From Procambarus clarkii (Eukaryota; Arthropoda; Malacostraca; Decapoda; Cambaridae), in assembly GCF_040958095.1 (NCBI RefSeq), contig NC_091188.1, positions 42,481,036 to 42,545,035 on the forward strand: 64,000 nucleotides of DNA. Direction: 5' to 3'. The notes below the pieces were generated by a model. The model did not search any database. It was not told the DNA's origin and was given only the letters and a program-made list of their open reading frames with translations. Positions 13,291 through 26,100 of this stretch are shown one piece after another. The translations under genes were made by a program, and so were the position numbers. Within the stretch, counting starts at the first letter, position 1. Each line of letters begins with the position of its first letter.

Positions 13291-14550
13291 TAATAGCCAA
13301 AGCAAATTTGCACATTTTTCTAATCTTTCTTTTGTGATCAGTTCATCTCTAATAATATTAACAGCATAAATTTCTAACAATTACATCTAGTTTTATGTAT
13401 ATATTAGGCAGTATTGAGAAATAACTGGAACAGGAAGATCAGGGCAGTTATTAATACTTGAAGCCTTCGAGTGTTATTAAACAATAAATAGAGTACATGA
13501 ATAGAGAAGTCAACAGCCATAGCAGAAGATATTTAGAGCCATGGTACAAGTGTAAACAACAACTGCAACAGCAAGCAACCCCTCTCATAAAACTATTACA
13601 AATGCACTATGAGTTCACAGTATAAAACAAGAAAGAATAATCAAAGCTATAATTTCAAATGAAGTGAAACTGACAGCCCTAGACCAAAAATTAGATTTCA
13701 TTATCTACTACCAAACAAAAAGGACTGCTGATTTAATACTCAAGGACAGCCCCAATAAGTGATACAATCCTCGCCAAAAATGCAAACATGTATACCAATT
13801 TACTTACCCCAATGAAGGATGTCACCTTCTACACACTTACATTGGAATGACCACGACAAAGCTTCCGAGAAAACTGACTTGCCGTCTACAAACTGATGCC
13901 CCCAAAAACCATATGCAAAGTGACCATAACATGGCACTCGCTAGGAACATGCTAGTAAATAATACAAAAATCCTGGAATCTACTACTGACCAAAGAAGAT
14001 TGGAAATCTCATATTAGTAAAAATATCCACCTTAAATATACTGCACAAAATAATGACGTTGCTTCCATGCCGACACTCAGACCCAGATCTCGCCGCACAT
14101 TGCCAAACAATGACGACGTCTTTGGCGAGGTCTCCCCATCCACTGACAATACCAGAGTTTTACCCAACACCTTACCCAATGTTTGATAGGCCCTATCCCT
14201 TTACCTTATCTTTGATTGTCCCCATACTTCTTCGATTCTTTCACATGATATATCAAAATATATATTTTGATATATGAACCTAAATATATCAAAATAGAAT
14301 GTTAAGAAATATACCGACTAATGCTTTTTTTTTTATGCAAGCTACCTATGTCAGCTTCACATTACGGCTAGTGATTTGGGAGAAAGTGGCTAGTGTTGCA
14401 GATTTTGCCATCACCATAATATCCCCCCCCTCTTGATGCAGCCATGAGAGCTGCTTCTGCAAGCTTTTATTGCTAACAATGCACAACTGCAAACTGGCTA
14501 ATTAAGTGAGCTACAAAGTTTATATTACAAAGCACAGTGTAGGCTCTGCT
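13291..14550. other. AT-rich, no gene recognised
   Basis: No supportable gene. A perfect 28-bp AT-rich palindrome (arms atatatcaaaata) lies at 14248-14275. Confidence 0.5.
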
Positions 14551-14672
14551 TTAGTATAAAAAGCCTGGCTAGCCTGGTTGACCAGTCCATCAACGAGGAG
14601 GCCTGGTCGACGACCGGGCCGCGGGGACGCTAAGCCCCGAAACAACTCCAAGGTAACTCCAAGGTAGCTACT
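14551..14672 (+). mobile_element. LINE-A-type 3' tail
   Basis: Contains gcctggttgaccagtcc, then gaggcctggtcgacgaccgg, then ctaagccccgaaac, ending in short repeats of ctccaaggtaa. Translated, it reads LVDQSINEEAWSTTGPRGR followed by a stop, nearly the same as the C-terminus of LINE-A at 49391 (LVDQSSNQEAWSTTGPRGR). It is a strongly 5'-truncated LINE-A relative, or a SINE sharing that tail. Confidence 0.75.
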
Positions 14673-16233
14673 ATCAAAAGGCACAGTTATGGAGGACCAT
14701 GAATTTACTAACTGAACGTCTTTAAGTTTTATGTAGGAGTTGTGTGTTACAAAATGCAAATGCGAATTAATGAAATGCGCAGAACCCTAAACTGTCACTG
14801 GTATGGTCTAGGATTTCATTCTTAGCTTGGCTGTTGAGGCATAAATAGACATTTGTAGGCTACATTATAATACACTGTGTACACAGTATATTGTACAGTA
14901 CTGTGTATACAGTTGACCTACATGCAGTACAATTTCAGTGTCAATTTCATATGATGCAAGCATGTCTTACAGCAAAGTGTCATAATTGGTGTAAAGAAAT
15001 TGTGTGGGGTGAGCATTAGCATCAATTTTTTTAACACATCTTTATAATTATATTCTTGAACAATAACTTTTCCCAAACATTCTGAAACTCTTGCTGTTTC
15101 TGAAGATGCATTTATGAAGATATAATTATATCTTCATAAATATAAAGAATTATAATTATAAAAAATAGCACTAAGCTAGTATGGCTCTTCAGTACTATAT
15201 AGTCCTGTGTACATCACAAATTACTCATTCACCTAATATGTAATCAGAGACCAATATGGGATGTAATCTATAAATGCTCCTAAAGGAGTTGATTATAGCC
15301 TTTGACTACCTATGAGCACCCTGAGAGGTGCTTATAGGAGAGAGGTGAATTTAGTAAATCTGAGAAAGAAAAGTGTACACTAGCTATTGTCATAATACTT
15401 TGAAGGACAACCATATATATTTAAGTTAATGGTTAAGATAAGCAGACTTGTACATGTTACTACTACTAGGCTGAATCAGGGCTACAAGCACCTCTGAGTT
15501 TGCACTGCCTGCTGAAGTACATCTGACCAAATGTTAACTTTGTCACCAAAAGTATTCACACACCATACATCACTGTATACACTATCAAAATTGTCACCAA
15601 AAGTATTCACACACCATACATCACTGTGTACACTATCAAAATTGAATCTGAAAAAATCCACAAATTTAGAGACAGTACCATCTCCGATGTTTAAGAAATG
15701 TTCATTTATTTCATCTTGGATGATATATTACCTAAAAATCCTTGCCAAATACATCACATTTACCTGCCTTCAGTTTTCTACTTGCTTACTGCATGACTAT
15801 ACATTGCAAATCAACTACAATACTGTAGACTAGATTACTATCCATGTAATTTAATCACAAATTTCAAGCAAATAAAAGCTAACTAGTTAACCATAAATGT
15901 AAATTTTTTAACTTAAAAATATCGGAAGCTCCTGAACTTATTGTGTGACTTCCCATTACATGGGTATGAGGTCGATAATAAACTTATTTCATTAAAGACA
16001 AACTAATACACATAATGAAGCAGAAAACTTGTTAATTTATCCATATTAAATAGGTCTGATTAGCTGAGGATATCAAATGACAATTGATTTAAAAGAAATC
16101 CTGGGAAAGTAAATTTAGTGATTCCCAAAATAAGCAGCATATGTAAGTACTGCACTGTGGTCAGATTAACAAAACACAGTATCTTGTGACCAATACCATA
16201 CAGGAATGGCTGGGAAGCATAGATTCCCACGTT
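14673..16233. other. AT-rich, one tandem duplication
   Basis: No gene recognised. A segment of about 55 bp (ttgtcaccaaaagtattcac onward) is directly duplicated at 15538-15643 with one or two differences. A perfect 22-bp palindrome (tgaagatataa and its complement) lies at 15114-15135. Confidence 0.5.
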
Positions 16234-16365
16234 AACCAGACCACACACTTAAGGTGAAAGGACGACGACGTTTCGATCAGTCCTGGACCATTCTCAAGTC
16301 GATTGTCAAGTGGGTGATCTGGTCAACATACTTCAGCCACATTATTGTGACTCATCGCCTGCATA
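16234..16365. repeat. foldback-family repeat, one arm
   Basis: Contains accagaccacacacttaa, gacgacgacgtttcgatc and cctggaccattctcaagtcg, then catacttcagccacattatt and gactcatcgcctgcat. It is one arm plus flank of the repeat whose full palindrome is at 16819-16957. Further arms are at 29785-29862 and 42046-42119. Confidence 0.85.
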
Positions 16366-16783
16366 TAGATTCCTATCATCGTGAAAATAGGCCATTCATC
16401 TATATGTCGCAAGATTGTAATGGAACAAGACAGTTGGGGCAAATAACCATGAGACAACCTAGTGTGGATAATACACAGGTGCTTAAGCAAGTTTCCCTTT
16501 CTCATTGGATTTGAGGAGCAGAGCCTATGGGCTCCAAAAGTTAAATCACAAATGGATCCAGAAGGTAGAGTCAGACCCATTGAGCTGAGCCCAATAGGTC
16601 CAGTGGTCTAAGCTTCAGGTTGTCTGTACTTACCTAGCAAATAAACAAGGAAATTTGTACTAGCTTTTTTCAACAACAGGGCTTGTTGCTTTCAATACCA
16701 AGCTGTTTATCATGTCACTGAAAAAAAATATAACCAAATGCAGTAGGAGACACTAACAAATGTTACGTTTAACATCAACATGC

Positions 16784-16957
16784 AGGCGATGAGTCACAAT
16801 AACGTGGCTGAAGTATGTTTGACCAGACCACACACTAGAAGGTGAAGGGACGACGACGTTTCGGTCCATCCTGGACCATTCTCAATCGACTTGAGAATGG
16901 TCTAGGACGGACCGAAACGTCGTCGTCCCTTCACCTTCTAGTGTGTGGTCTGGTCAA
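16784..16957. repeat. near-perfect palindrome, 67-bp arms
   Basis: Arms 16819-16885 and 16891-16957 are reverse complements with about two mismatches around the 5-base loop tcgac. The left flank (16784-16818) holds the gatgagtcacaataacgtgg segment that accompanies this family elsewhere. On the plus strand the right arm has a small stem (ggtct...ggacc) directly followed by gaaacgtcgtcgtc, resembling the stem II/GAAA/GUC part of minimal hammerhead ribozymes. The canonical CUGANGA is not present. A Penelope-like retroelement terminal repeat is one possible origin. Confidence 0.8.
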
Positions 16958-19122
16958 ATTAACATCAACACTTTTCATTTCTTGCCTTTACAGCCGAGAG
17001 GTGCACAAGTCATGTAAATGACAGGTTACCAACTTGAGGCAGAGCACCGACTGACTTCAGAGATACACTAACAAAATATGACTCCATAAATGAGCACAAG
17101 CATGAAAAGACAATAGAAGAACTAGTTTTTTGTATGCTTATTTATATTTTACACTCAATTATCAAAAAAATAATTTTTAAGGTTACAAATTCAGACAGTA
17201 CTGTATTATGCTGTCTTTAATGAATATGAAAAACTAATGAAAATGTATTGATAATGGTGTTATTTGTTGAAGTATAGGGTGTTCATTGTCATGACATGAT
17301 TAGTAAAGGCAAGCGCTACACTAGCATGATGCTCACTCACTTGAACATGCCTGGAAAATACTTTAGCGAGTAAAAGATGTATCAAAACCTTCTTATACCT
17401 TCTATAAGGTAACCCTTTCTACTGTCAACTGCTAAATACCATACAACAGTTTCATGTTCCAAAGAACACGTCTTATAATAAATTGCCATGATTTTCATTT
17501 ATCAATCTAAAGCATGGCACTGAAAAAAAAATTTTGATCAGAAACCTGCACTAATGCTGTTCAGGTAATAACATACATGAAAGACAGGAGGTTGATTATG
17601 TGCTGAAATAAAATGTAAACAAAAAGCATATTGCATTACAGGGTAAAACACCTTTTATTGTGTCCTTACAGTTTTATAGCACCACAAGATACCAAGAATA
17701 TCTCTCTCTCTCTCTCTCTCTCCATACCATCCTTGATATGCTTATAATCACCCCAAAATGAACTGGTTGCTTAACCATGCTCAAGCAATTTTTCATGGCA
17801 TTATGTACTACTACTAATACTATTGTTTAACACTTTTTGTGGCAAATAGTGAACTGAGCAATATTGAGAGAGAGATACTATTCCTGAATTTACCCAAGGG
17901 CCACCATCTCTAGTGGTCTTTATGGTAAAATGATGCTAGCAGTTTGACAAAGGTTGTCCCATTATTCCCAAGGATTTTTCAGCCGACTTGTAAAATTTAA
18001 TACAGTAGCTGTATTGCCTTAGCCTTGGTGGCTTCACCAGGTAGGCAACTGAATGATTTATTACTCTATGAATGAAAAAGCAGCTCTTGTTTACTGTCTT
18101 ACATTGTGGCTGATGACCGTGAAGCTGTACCCCTTGTAAGAGTTACTGTGCACATTTTAAAGAAGTAATTATCAAAAAGGCACCAAGCCGGGAAGGCTAT
18201 GTAGCACCAACTTTTTAAAGAAGTGGTCTGGATTAATATCTTAAAATTGGTTCAGTTTTAAAGGCGCGAGATGAGGCCTACGAGTGAAGTTTCCCGAGGG
18301 AAATCTACAGTTCAATGTGTGTCACAACTGATACCTGGCAGAAGCCAAGTGTGAAAGTAAAGTTCACACACTCGGCACTCCAGCCTCTTAGTTCTTACAG
18401 TAGCACTGTCAATCCCAGTCAATGCAAATGAACCACTCAAAATAAAAACCATAAAATTATTTTAACTACGCCCAATGACTCCCATAGCCCAAACTGTTTC
18501 GATAAATTTTATAGTAATTTACTTAAACAACTTAATAAAACAGTTTTTTTAAAAGAGATTGCCTAATATTTAGGTCAAAGCAAAACTCCACTTTAAAAAT
18601 TAAACTAACCACAAGATCTTTCTTAAACCAGACACTGTAAATTTTACCCGTATTTTGCTATGATATACTGTGAAAAAATAATTTAATTAATATTTTAACT
18701 ATTTTCAAAATATCATTTCTTATACAATCCCTGATATATCCAAGAATATTACAATATGATTACTCTGATGCCACACCACAAACAAATCGGATTCCAGAAC
18801 CTGTGGTGGCCACGTGGACCCGAGATGGTCATGTGGTAGTGAGGGCAGCCACTGAGCCAACTATGCCTCTTCCTCCTGGCAGAGCCTCCCTCTTGCTCAT
18901 CTCTCACAGCCTTATCCAAATTTATTCAGACAGTCGCTCTAACAGTCTCATTGTAACTTTATTCAGACCATCTCAAAAACATGAAACTGCATTTACTAAA
19001 TGTTCAGAAAGCATGTGATAGTATGAATATGTAAATATACATATATACAGTATGTGCATACATGGGAACCAAAGTGAACCATAAATATATGCACATACAT
19101 ATCTATATACATGCATACAATA
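16958..19122. other. AT-rich, small repeats only
   Basis: No gene recognised. It holds a (TC)n run near 17702-17723 and a solo LINE-C 3' terminus at 18163-18212 (taattatcaaaaaggcacc, then ggctatgtagcacca). The segment aggcgcgagatgaggcctac at 18261 resembles a segment at about 19975, suggesting another low-copy repeat. Confidence 0.5.
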
Positions 19123-19124
19123 TA

Positions 19125-19833
19125 CAGTGGAACCTCGGTTTTCAAATGCCCCTCTTTTCAAATTTTTCTGTACTCGCCTAGTGACAACTGCGCTTGAATT
19201 CTTTGTAAAGAATTTAATTTTTTGTGCTTTTTTGGTTTCTGAACATAAACGTTTTTATTACATATCATGTCATGGGTGCCGAGAAAGTCAAAGGAAAAGT
19301 TCAACCTAAGAAAATAGTTGTGAGGGGGATGACAGAAAAAACAAGAGATCATTCGTAGCGAGACAATGTGACGTCTCACTACAGACAAGTGTTAAAACGT
19401 AGGGAAAAACAAGTGTCTATAGAGAGACTCTTAGTAAGACAAGCAAGCAGTGAGCCACAACCAGGTCCTAGTGGTATGCCTGCAAAACGTGAGAGAGAGA
19501 GTACCTCACAAATGTCATCACTGCTGTTATAATGGAAGGCGACTCCCCTTCTAAACACTAACACCTCTTCTCTTCCCTCTTCTCCCCCCTCTTCACTGTC
19601 TTCCATACACCAACAAGAGTCATCCATGAAGGTAAGATATACTTGTACAAACAGTAGTACAAAATATTAATACAGTAGTAATATGTATAAAATGTATTTT
19701 TAAGTTATTATTTTTGGGGGTGTGGGACTGTTTAATTAAATTTACATTATTTATTATGGGAAAATTTGTTTTGTTTTTTAATTTTTGAACTGTCTCTGGG
19801 AATGGATTAAATTTGAAAACGAAGGTACCACTG
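19125..19833 (+). mobile_element. internally deleted pogo/Tigger transposon
   Basis: Cut-and-paste DNA transposon remnant of 709 bp flanked by TA on both sides (19123-19124 and 19834-19835). The ends are inverted repeats, CAGTGGAACCTCGGTTTTC at the left and a match to CAGTGGTACCTTCG at the right, the known Tigger/pogo terminal type. Inside, 19388-19530 reads VLKRREKQVSIERLLVRQAS, then SEPQPGPSGMPAKRERE, which looks like a Tigger transposase C-terminus ending in a stop. The DNA-binding and DDE parts are missing, so it could only move with help in trans. Confidence 0.85.
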
Positions 19834-20514
19834 TATATGTATCTAAATATATACATACAGTACATATCTAAAAATATATATGTATACATATGCACAAGCA
19901 TAGGAAAACATGCACGCAGGCAGGTACACATTAAAATGCAAACAATATAATTCAAACAATTTGTTTGGTTTTAAACGTGCAAGATGAGGCCTAAGAGTGA
20001 AGTTTCTCGAGGGAATCTACAGTTCAATGTGTGTGCTATATGAACATGCCCAGAGGAACACACCCCTAGACTAATGCACATGCTTGGCAGAATACACACA
20101 CACATGCACACACATGTAGATGCACGAATACACACAAGAATGCACACACATGTAGATGCACAAATGCTGTACATACATGTATGTATGAATAAACATTAAC
20201 ATCAATGAATGCAATTATACCTGTATGCAAACATATCCAACAAATACAGTACAGTAAACAGCACAAAAAAGTCATTCCTTTCTCTACTGCCACACTTTGC
20301 ATCATGAACGTGGTACAGTATTCAAAATTATTCCTGCAAAATTAATTTGAATTTTGTACTAACACATTTCTTAAAAGTTTAAGTACTTGGGCGATGGGAC
20401 ATATTAAATTAAGACTAGATTTGCACACTGTAACCTATACTATAAATATTTTCAAGATTAATAAATTAAAATATATATACTTTATCAAATTATAATTAAT
20501 GTAGCGATTTACCC
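19834..20514. other. AT-rich, no gene recognised
   Basis: Contains CA/TG-rich and TA-rich low-complexity stretches (about 20090-20190). The segment ttttaaacgtgcaagatgag at 19971 echoes sequence near 18255. No frame with recognisable similarity. Confidence 0.5.
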
Positions 20515-21785
20515 ACCTAGTTGTGCTTGCGAGGGTTGAGCTTCGGCTCTTTGGTCCCGCCTCTCGACTGTCAATCAACTGGTGTACAGATTCCCGAGCT
20601 TCTCGAGCTTCATCATATCTACATCTAAAACTGTGTATGGAGTCTGCCTGCACCACATTACTTCCTAATGCATTCCATTTACTAACCACTCTGACACTGA
20701 AAAAGTTCTTTCTAATGTCTCTGTGGCTCATTTGGGTATTCAATTTCCACCTGTGTTCCCCTGTGCTTGTTCCCCACGTATTAAAAACTTCATACTGGTC
20801 TACCTTGTCAATTCCCCTGAGAATTCTGAATGTGGTGACAATGTTTCCCCAAGCTCTTTTGTCTTCCAGCGACGTGAGGTGCAGTTCACGCAGTCTTTCC
20901 TCATAACTCATGCCTCTTAGTTCTGGGACTAGCCTAGAGGCATACCTCTGAACTTTTTCCAGCTTCATCTTGTGCTTCACAAGGTATGGGCTCCATGCTG
21001 GGGCCACATAGCCCAGGATTGGTCTTACATATGTGGTATACAATATTCTGAATGATTCCTTATACAGGTTCTTGAAGACAGTTCTGATGTTAGCCAGCCT
21101 CGCATATGGTGCCGATGTTATTCTTTTGATGTGTGCTTCAGGAGACAGGTTTGGCGTGATAACTCCTAAATCTTTCTCTCTGTCCGTTTCACGAAGGACT
21201 TCATCTCCCATTCGGTATCCTGTTTTTGGCCTCCTGTTTCCACTGCCTAGTTTAATTAATTTACATTTACTCGGGTTGAACTGTAGTAGCCATTTGTTGG
21301 ACCATTTATTCAGTTTGCCTAGATCATCTTGTAACCTCATACTATCTTCCTCCGACTTAATCCTCCTCATAATTTTTGCATCATCAGCAAACAATGAGAG
21401 GAAGGATTCTATACTCTCTGTGAGATCATTTCCACATATCAAAAATAGTATAGGTCCAAGGACAACCCTGTGGGACTCCACTGGTGCCACTTTGCCAATA
21501 TGATACCTCGCCCCTCACAGTGACTCGCTGTCTTCTGTTGCTTAGGTACTCTCTTATCCAATGGTGTACCTTCCTTTTCACTCCTGCCTGCATCTCCAGT
21601 TTGTGCACCAGTATCTTGTGTGGTACTGTGTCAAAGGCTTTCTGGTAATCCAAAAATACACAGTCTGCCCACCCCTCTCTTTCTTGCCTGGTCGTAGAAT
21701 TCAATTAATCCTGTGAACCATGACTTGCCATCCCTGAACCCATGCTGATGTTGTGTTACAAAGTTCTTTCGCTCGTGTGTATATG
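20515..21785 (-). mobile_element. LINE-B copy 2, 5'-truncated
   Basis: Non-LTR retrotransposon on the minus strand. Its 3' tail lies at 20515-20620 (cacctagttgtgcttgcgag on the plus strand). Coding blocks going upstream are the C-terminal domain (WNALGSNVVQADSIHSFRCR), the thumb (RPILGYVAPAWSPYLVKHKM), the catalytic FADDAKIM box near 21380, and the RT part HQHGFRDGKSWFTGLIEFYD near 21740. At least two frame changes lie between the RT fingers and the catalytic box. It is truncated at about 21785, where TG/TA microsatellite begins. It matches the copy at 50861-53699 closely. Confidence 0.88.
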
Positions 21786-21925
21786 TGCATGTATGTATGT
21801 ACATGTATGTGTACATACGTGTGCATGTACATATATGAATGTCTATATTTGTGCGTGTCTGTGTTGAAGGTAGGTAGGTGTAATTGCCTAAGTGTGTGTG
21901 TGTGTGTGTGTGTATACGTGTTTGT
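21786..21925. repeat. TG/TA-rich microsatellite
   Basis: Low-complexity tgtatgtacatg runs followed by (GT)n at about 21891-21915, abutting the truncated 5' end of LINE-B copy 2. Confidence 0.85.
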
Positions 21926-22454
21926 TTTTGGAAGCATACAAAAGCAGCCTCCCCACCCCCTCCCCTTCATCACTACCTCATAGCCCTATAGTCACATTGT
22001 ACCCTACACACATCCACTCACACTTCATTCTAATAGTCTCATTAGAATAATTTCAAACATGCAGTTCAATTATTTTTTTAATTAAAAATCTAGCAGGACA
22101 ATAGTACTATAAATCTGGCAACTATATATTTCTGAAAACATTATTATATTTGTTTATAGATATACTGTAAATATATTAAATTTAATTGAAATATTATAGA
22201 ATTGTTCAATGATACCAAGATATAAAAAGTTTTATAATGACAATAACCTTGACTGTTAATCTGCCAAATTATTTGGAATGTACACCAGATAAAACCAAGT
22301 GTTTCCTAAATTACTGAAGTAAATTCAAGCAGTCAACCTGATATTAATTTGTCAACAGGCAAAAGCTTATTTCAGTCAGATGGCATGCAATTCAGCAGCA
22401 TAAATCTGGAATGTATTTTATACCTTGTACATTTCTCTTTCACGTTACATTTGT
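21926..22454. other. probable 3' flank/UTR of the host gene
   Basis: AT-rich unique sequence directly downstream, on the minus strand, of the stop codon at 22455-22457. I find no clear AATAAA signal on the minus strand between 22454 and the LINE-B copy, so the polyadenylation site is not located. It is probably untranslated sequence. Confidence 0.4.
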
Positions 22455-22841
22455 TTAGGTTTTTGGTATAGGCTGTTTCTCCACAAGAGGTGCAACCTCT
22501 TCAGCAGCCTGAGGTGAAGGGTCTCGTGACGCAGCACCACCATGAAGTTCTTGACTCTGTGGGCCAACATGACTACCTTCCACTGATGGATTGGCAATGT
22601 TATTTTCATAAGGAGGTGGGTAAACTGGATCATTATTTTGTCTTGGTGTGTATGGAGGTGCAGGTGGATAACCTGTGATATCAATTGGGTTATAGACTGG
22701 ATTATACCCTGAAGTGAGACCTGGGTAAGGTGGCGGTGGATCATCCTTCCTTGGTGAAGGAATCGTCACCGTCATATCCATATTGGGGTGGGCAACGGCT
22801 ACTACTGTCAGATCTGCAGACTGACTTGCCGACTCTCGGAG
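22455..22841 (-). CDS. host membrane protein, last coding exon (Pro-rich tail)
   Basis: Terminal coding exon of 387 bp (128 codons plus stop) of the only host gene seen. The acceptor is ttttgttttag before CTCCGAGAG at 22841, in phase 0 with the exon at 43542-43712, giving ...NSYYLQ/LRESASQSAD across the junction. It encodes a hydrophilic tail rich in Pro and Tyr with DDPPPPYPG, YPPAPPYTP and YPPPYENN. Two are strict PPxY motifs, which in other proteins bind WW domains of NEDD4-type ubiquitin ligases. Multipass membrane proteins ending in such tails include the LAPTM4/5 lysosomal family and arthropod DUF4728-type proteins. I cannot decide between them, so I leave it unnamed. An endosomal or lysosomal trafficking role is inference. 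Confidence 0.8.
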   Translation of the reverse strand, partial: LRESASQSADLTVVAVAHPNMDMTVTIPSPRKDDPPPPYPGLTSGYNPVYNPIDITGYPPAPPYTPRQNNDPVYPPPYENNIANPSVEGSHVGPQSQELHGGAASRDPSPQAAEEVAPLVEKQPIPKT

Positions 22842-22929
22842 CTAAAACAAAAATATAAATTATATTAGTACACAGATTCATTTATAATTAGTAATAACTA
22901 CCCTATCAAAATATTAACTCCAAGTTCTC

Positions 22930-23097
22930 TTTGAGAACAACGTTGCAGAAGGTTAGAACAAGTGAGAAGGCAGTGGTTGCCAAAACCATCAGCACTTTCA
23001 AAGCATTATATAACAGAACATTTGGAAGATGGAACACTGCTAGTGTAGCTTTCATCCTGTATCTACACTTAAGTAATTACACTAAGGTAATTTGATG
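22930..23097 (+). mobile_element. LINE-D 3'-end fragment
   Basis: Plus-strand match to the end of LINE-D at 26090-26235. Aligned strings are tttcaaagcattatataaca versus tttcaaagcgttatatgaca and gtgtagctttcatcctgta versus gcgtagctctcatcctgta, followed by ctacacttaagtaattac. It is heavily truncated and diverged, and lies upstream of a longer LINE-D copy. Confidence 0.8.
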
Positions 23098-23143
23098 TAT
23101 GTGCTCTTACATATGCAGTACTTATGCTCTCATTCATTTGCTC

Positions 23144-23168
23144 ACAAACACACACACACACACACACA
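23144..23168. repeat. (CA)n microsatellite
   Basis: Short CA run between the LINE-D fragment and the longer LINE-D copy. It may mark the integration or truncation point of the latter. Confidence 0.9.
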
Positions 23169-26100
23169 TAGAAGATAGAGAGAAGCTGAAACTGAACCTC
23201 GCCGAGGCAAAACATTTAAATGAGAGCAGGAATGAAGAAGAAATAAATTCTTTTTTCTACAAAGTGATAGGGGTAGGCAAACCAGTAAAGTGGTACATAA
23301 AGGCAAACCAACAAAATCAATAGAGAGAGGGGGAGTGAAGAATAAGGAGAGGGGGAACAAGTTCCTGAAGATTGCATACACCAACATAGATGGAGTGAGA
23401 TCGAAGATACTGGAGTTAAGTGATGTAATACAGCTGCAGACACCAGACATTGTTGCACTCACGGAGACAAAACTTGAAGATGTAATTTTAAATGAGGTCA
23501 TATTCCCAAGGGGCTACTCAATTTGGAGACGGGACAGAAAAATTAGGAAAGGCGGTGGCGTTGCTGTGCTGGTAAAAGAACACCTAAAGGTGAAGGAAAT
23601 AATGACTGCCAATCCACAAGAAGTTGACATAATAGCACTAGAGATCTGCTATGAGGATGATAAACTAATGATGATAAATGCATATAGTCCACCGCCAAGC
23701 AGCACATGGTCAAAGGAGGAGCTAGATAGTAAACGTGAAGGTCTTATAACAATAATGAGAGAGATTATAGCGAGAGCGGATAACGATAGATCACGACTGT
23801 TGATAGTCGGTGACTTCAACTTGAAATCCATAGACTGGGAAGCATATGAAGCTAAAACAGAAGATTTTTGGACCTGTAAATTTGTAGACCTCATCCTGGA
23901 AACATTCTTGTATCAACATGTTAAACAAGCTACGAGGATGAGGGAAGGGGACGTTCCCTCCATGCTAGATTTGATATTTACCAGGAAGGAGGAAGAGATA
24001 TTTGACATTCAGTACCTTCCTCCCTTGGGTAAAAGTGACCATGTCTTTTTGGGAATAAAGTATGCAATGCGTTATAAGCTGGAAGAAAATAAGGAGGTTG
24101 AAGCAGTTGAAAAACCAGACTTCAGGAGAGGACATTATGGTGACCTTAGAAATTTTTTTAGTGAGTATAATTGGACAGACTTGATGCTAGGCAAGGAAGT
24201 GAATGAGATGTATGGCAAGTTTTGTGAAATATATGATAAAGGCACAAAAAAATTTATACCAAAACAGAGATGCAGGACCAGAAAACAGGATTGGTTCGAC
24301 AGAAATTGTGAGAGGGCAAGAGACCAAAAGACACAAAAATGGAATCAGTATAGGAAGAGGCCAAACCCCCAAACATACCAGCGATACAAAGATGCGAGAA
24401 ACAATTATACAGCAGTAAGGAGAGAGGCAGAAAGAAATTTTGAAAAAGGGATAGCAGATAAATGTAAAACAGAACCGGGCCTATTCTACAAATTCATAAA
24501 CAACAAATTGCAGGTAAAGGATAATATCCAGAGGTTGGAAATGGGAAACAGATTCACGGAAAATGAAAAGGAAATGTGTGAAACATTAAATGAAAAGTTC
24601 CAAAGTGTGTTTGTACAAAATGAAATCTTCAGAGAACCAGACACAATAAGAATTCCAGAGAACAACATAGAGCGGATAGAGGTGTCTAGAGATGAAGTGG
24701 AAAATATGCTAAAGAAGCTCGGTAAGAACAAAGCAGCTGGCCCAGATGGCGTTTCACCATGGGTTCTGAGAGAATGTGCATCTGAGCTCAGCATTCCACT
24801 TCACCTGATCTTTCAGGCATCCCTGTGTACAGGAATCGTAGCAGATGTGTGGAAACAGGCTAACATAGTTCCAATCTACAAAAGTGGCAGCAGGGAAGAC
24901 CCCCTCAATTATAGACCTGTATCATTGACAAGTGTAATAGTGAAAGTATTGGAAAAACTAATCAAAACTAAATGGGTAGAACACCTGGAGAGAAATGATA
25001 TAATATCAGACAGACAGTATGGTTTTCGATCTGGAAGATCCTGTGTATCAAATTTACTCAGTTTCTATGATCGAGCCACAGAGATATTACAGGAAAGAGA
25101 TGGTTGGGTTGACTGCATCTATCTGGACCTAAAAAAGGCTTTCGACAGAGTTCCACATAAGAGGTTGTTCTGGAAACTGGAAAATATTGGAAGGGTGACA
25201 GGTAAGCTTCTATCATGGATGAAAAATTTTCTGACTGATAGAAAAATGAGGGCAGTAATCAGAGGCAATGTATTGGAATGGAGAAATGTCACAAGTGGAG
25301 TACCACAGGGTTCAGTTCTTGCACCAGTGATGTTTATTGTCTACATAAATGATCTACCAGTTGATATATACAGAATTATATGAACATGTTTGCTGATGAT
25401 GCTAAGATAATAGGAAGGATAAGAAATTTAGATGATTGTCATGCCCTTCAAGAAGACCTGGATAAAATAAGTATATGGAGCACCACTTGGCAAATGGAAT
25501 TTAATGTTAATAAATGTCATGTTATGGAATGTGGAATAGGAGAACATAGACCCCACACAACCTATATATTATGTGAGAAATCTTTAAAGAATTCTGATAA
25601 AGAAAGAGATCTAGGGGTGGTTCTAGATAGAAAACTATCACCTGAGGACCACATAAAGAATATTGTGCAAGGAGCCTATGCTATGCTTTCTAACTTCAGA
25701 ATTGCATTTAAATACATGGATGGCGACACTCTAAAGAAATTGTTCATGACTTTTGTTAGGCCAAAGCTAGAATATGCAGCTGTTGTGTGGTGCCCATATC
25801 TTAAGAAGCACATCAACAAACTGGAAAAGGTGCAAAGACATGCTACTAAGTGGCTCCCAGAACTGAAGGGCAAGAGCTACGAGGAGAGGTTAGAAGCATT
25901 AAATATGCCAAAACTGGAAGACAAAAGAAAAAGAGGTGATATGATCACTACGTACAAAATAGTAACAGGAATTGATAAAATCGATAGGGAAGATTTCCTG
26001 AGACCTGAAACTTTAAGAACAAGAGGTCATAGATATAAACTAGCTAAACACAGACACCGAAGAAATATAAGAAAATTCACTTTCGCAAACAGAGTGGTAG

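Noticed and set aside
16254-16580. Small coding gene within the foldback repeat region
   Set aside because: The frames lie across the repeat arms, occur on both strands, and match no protein pattern I recognise.
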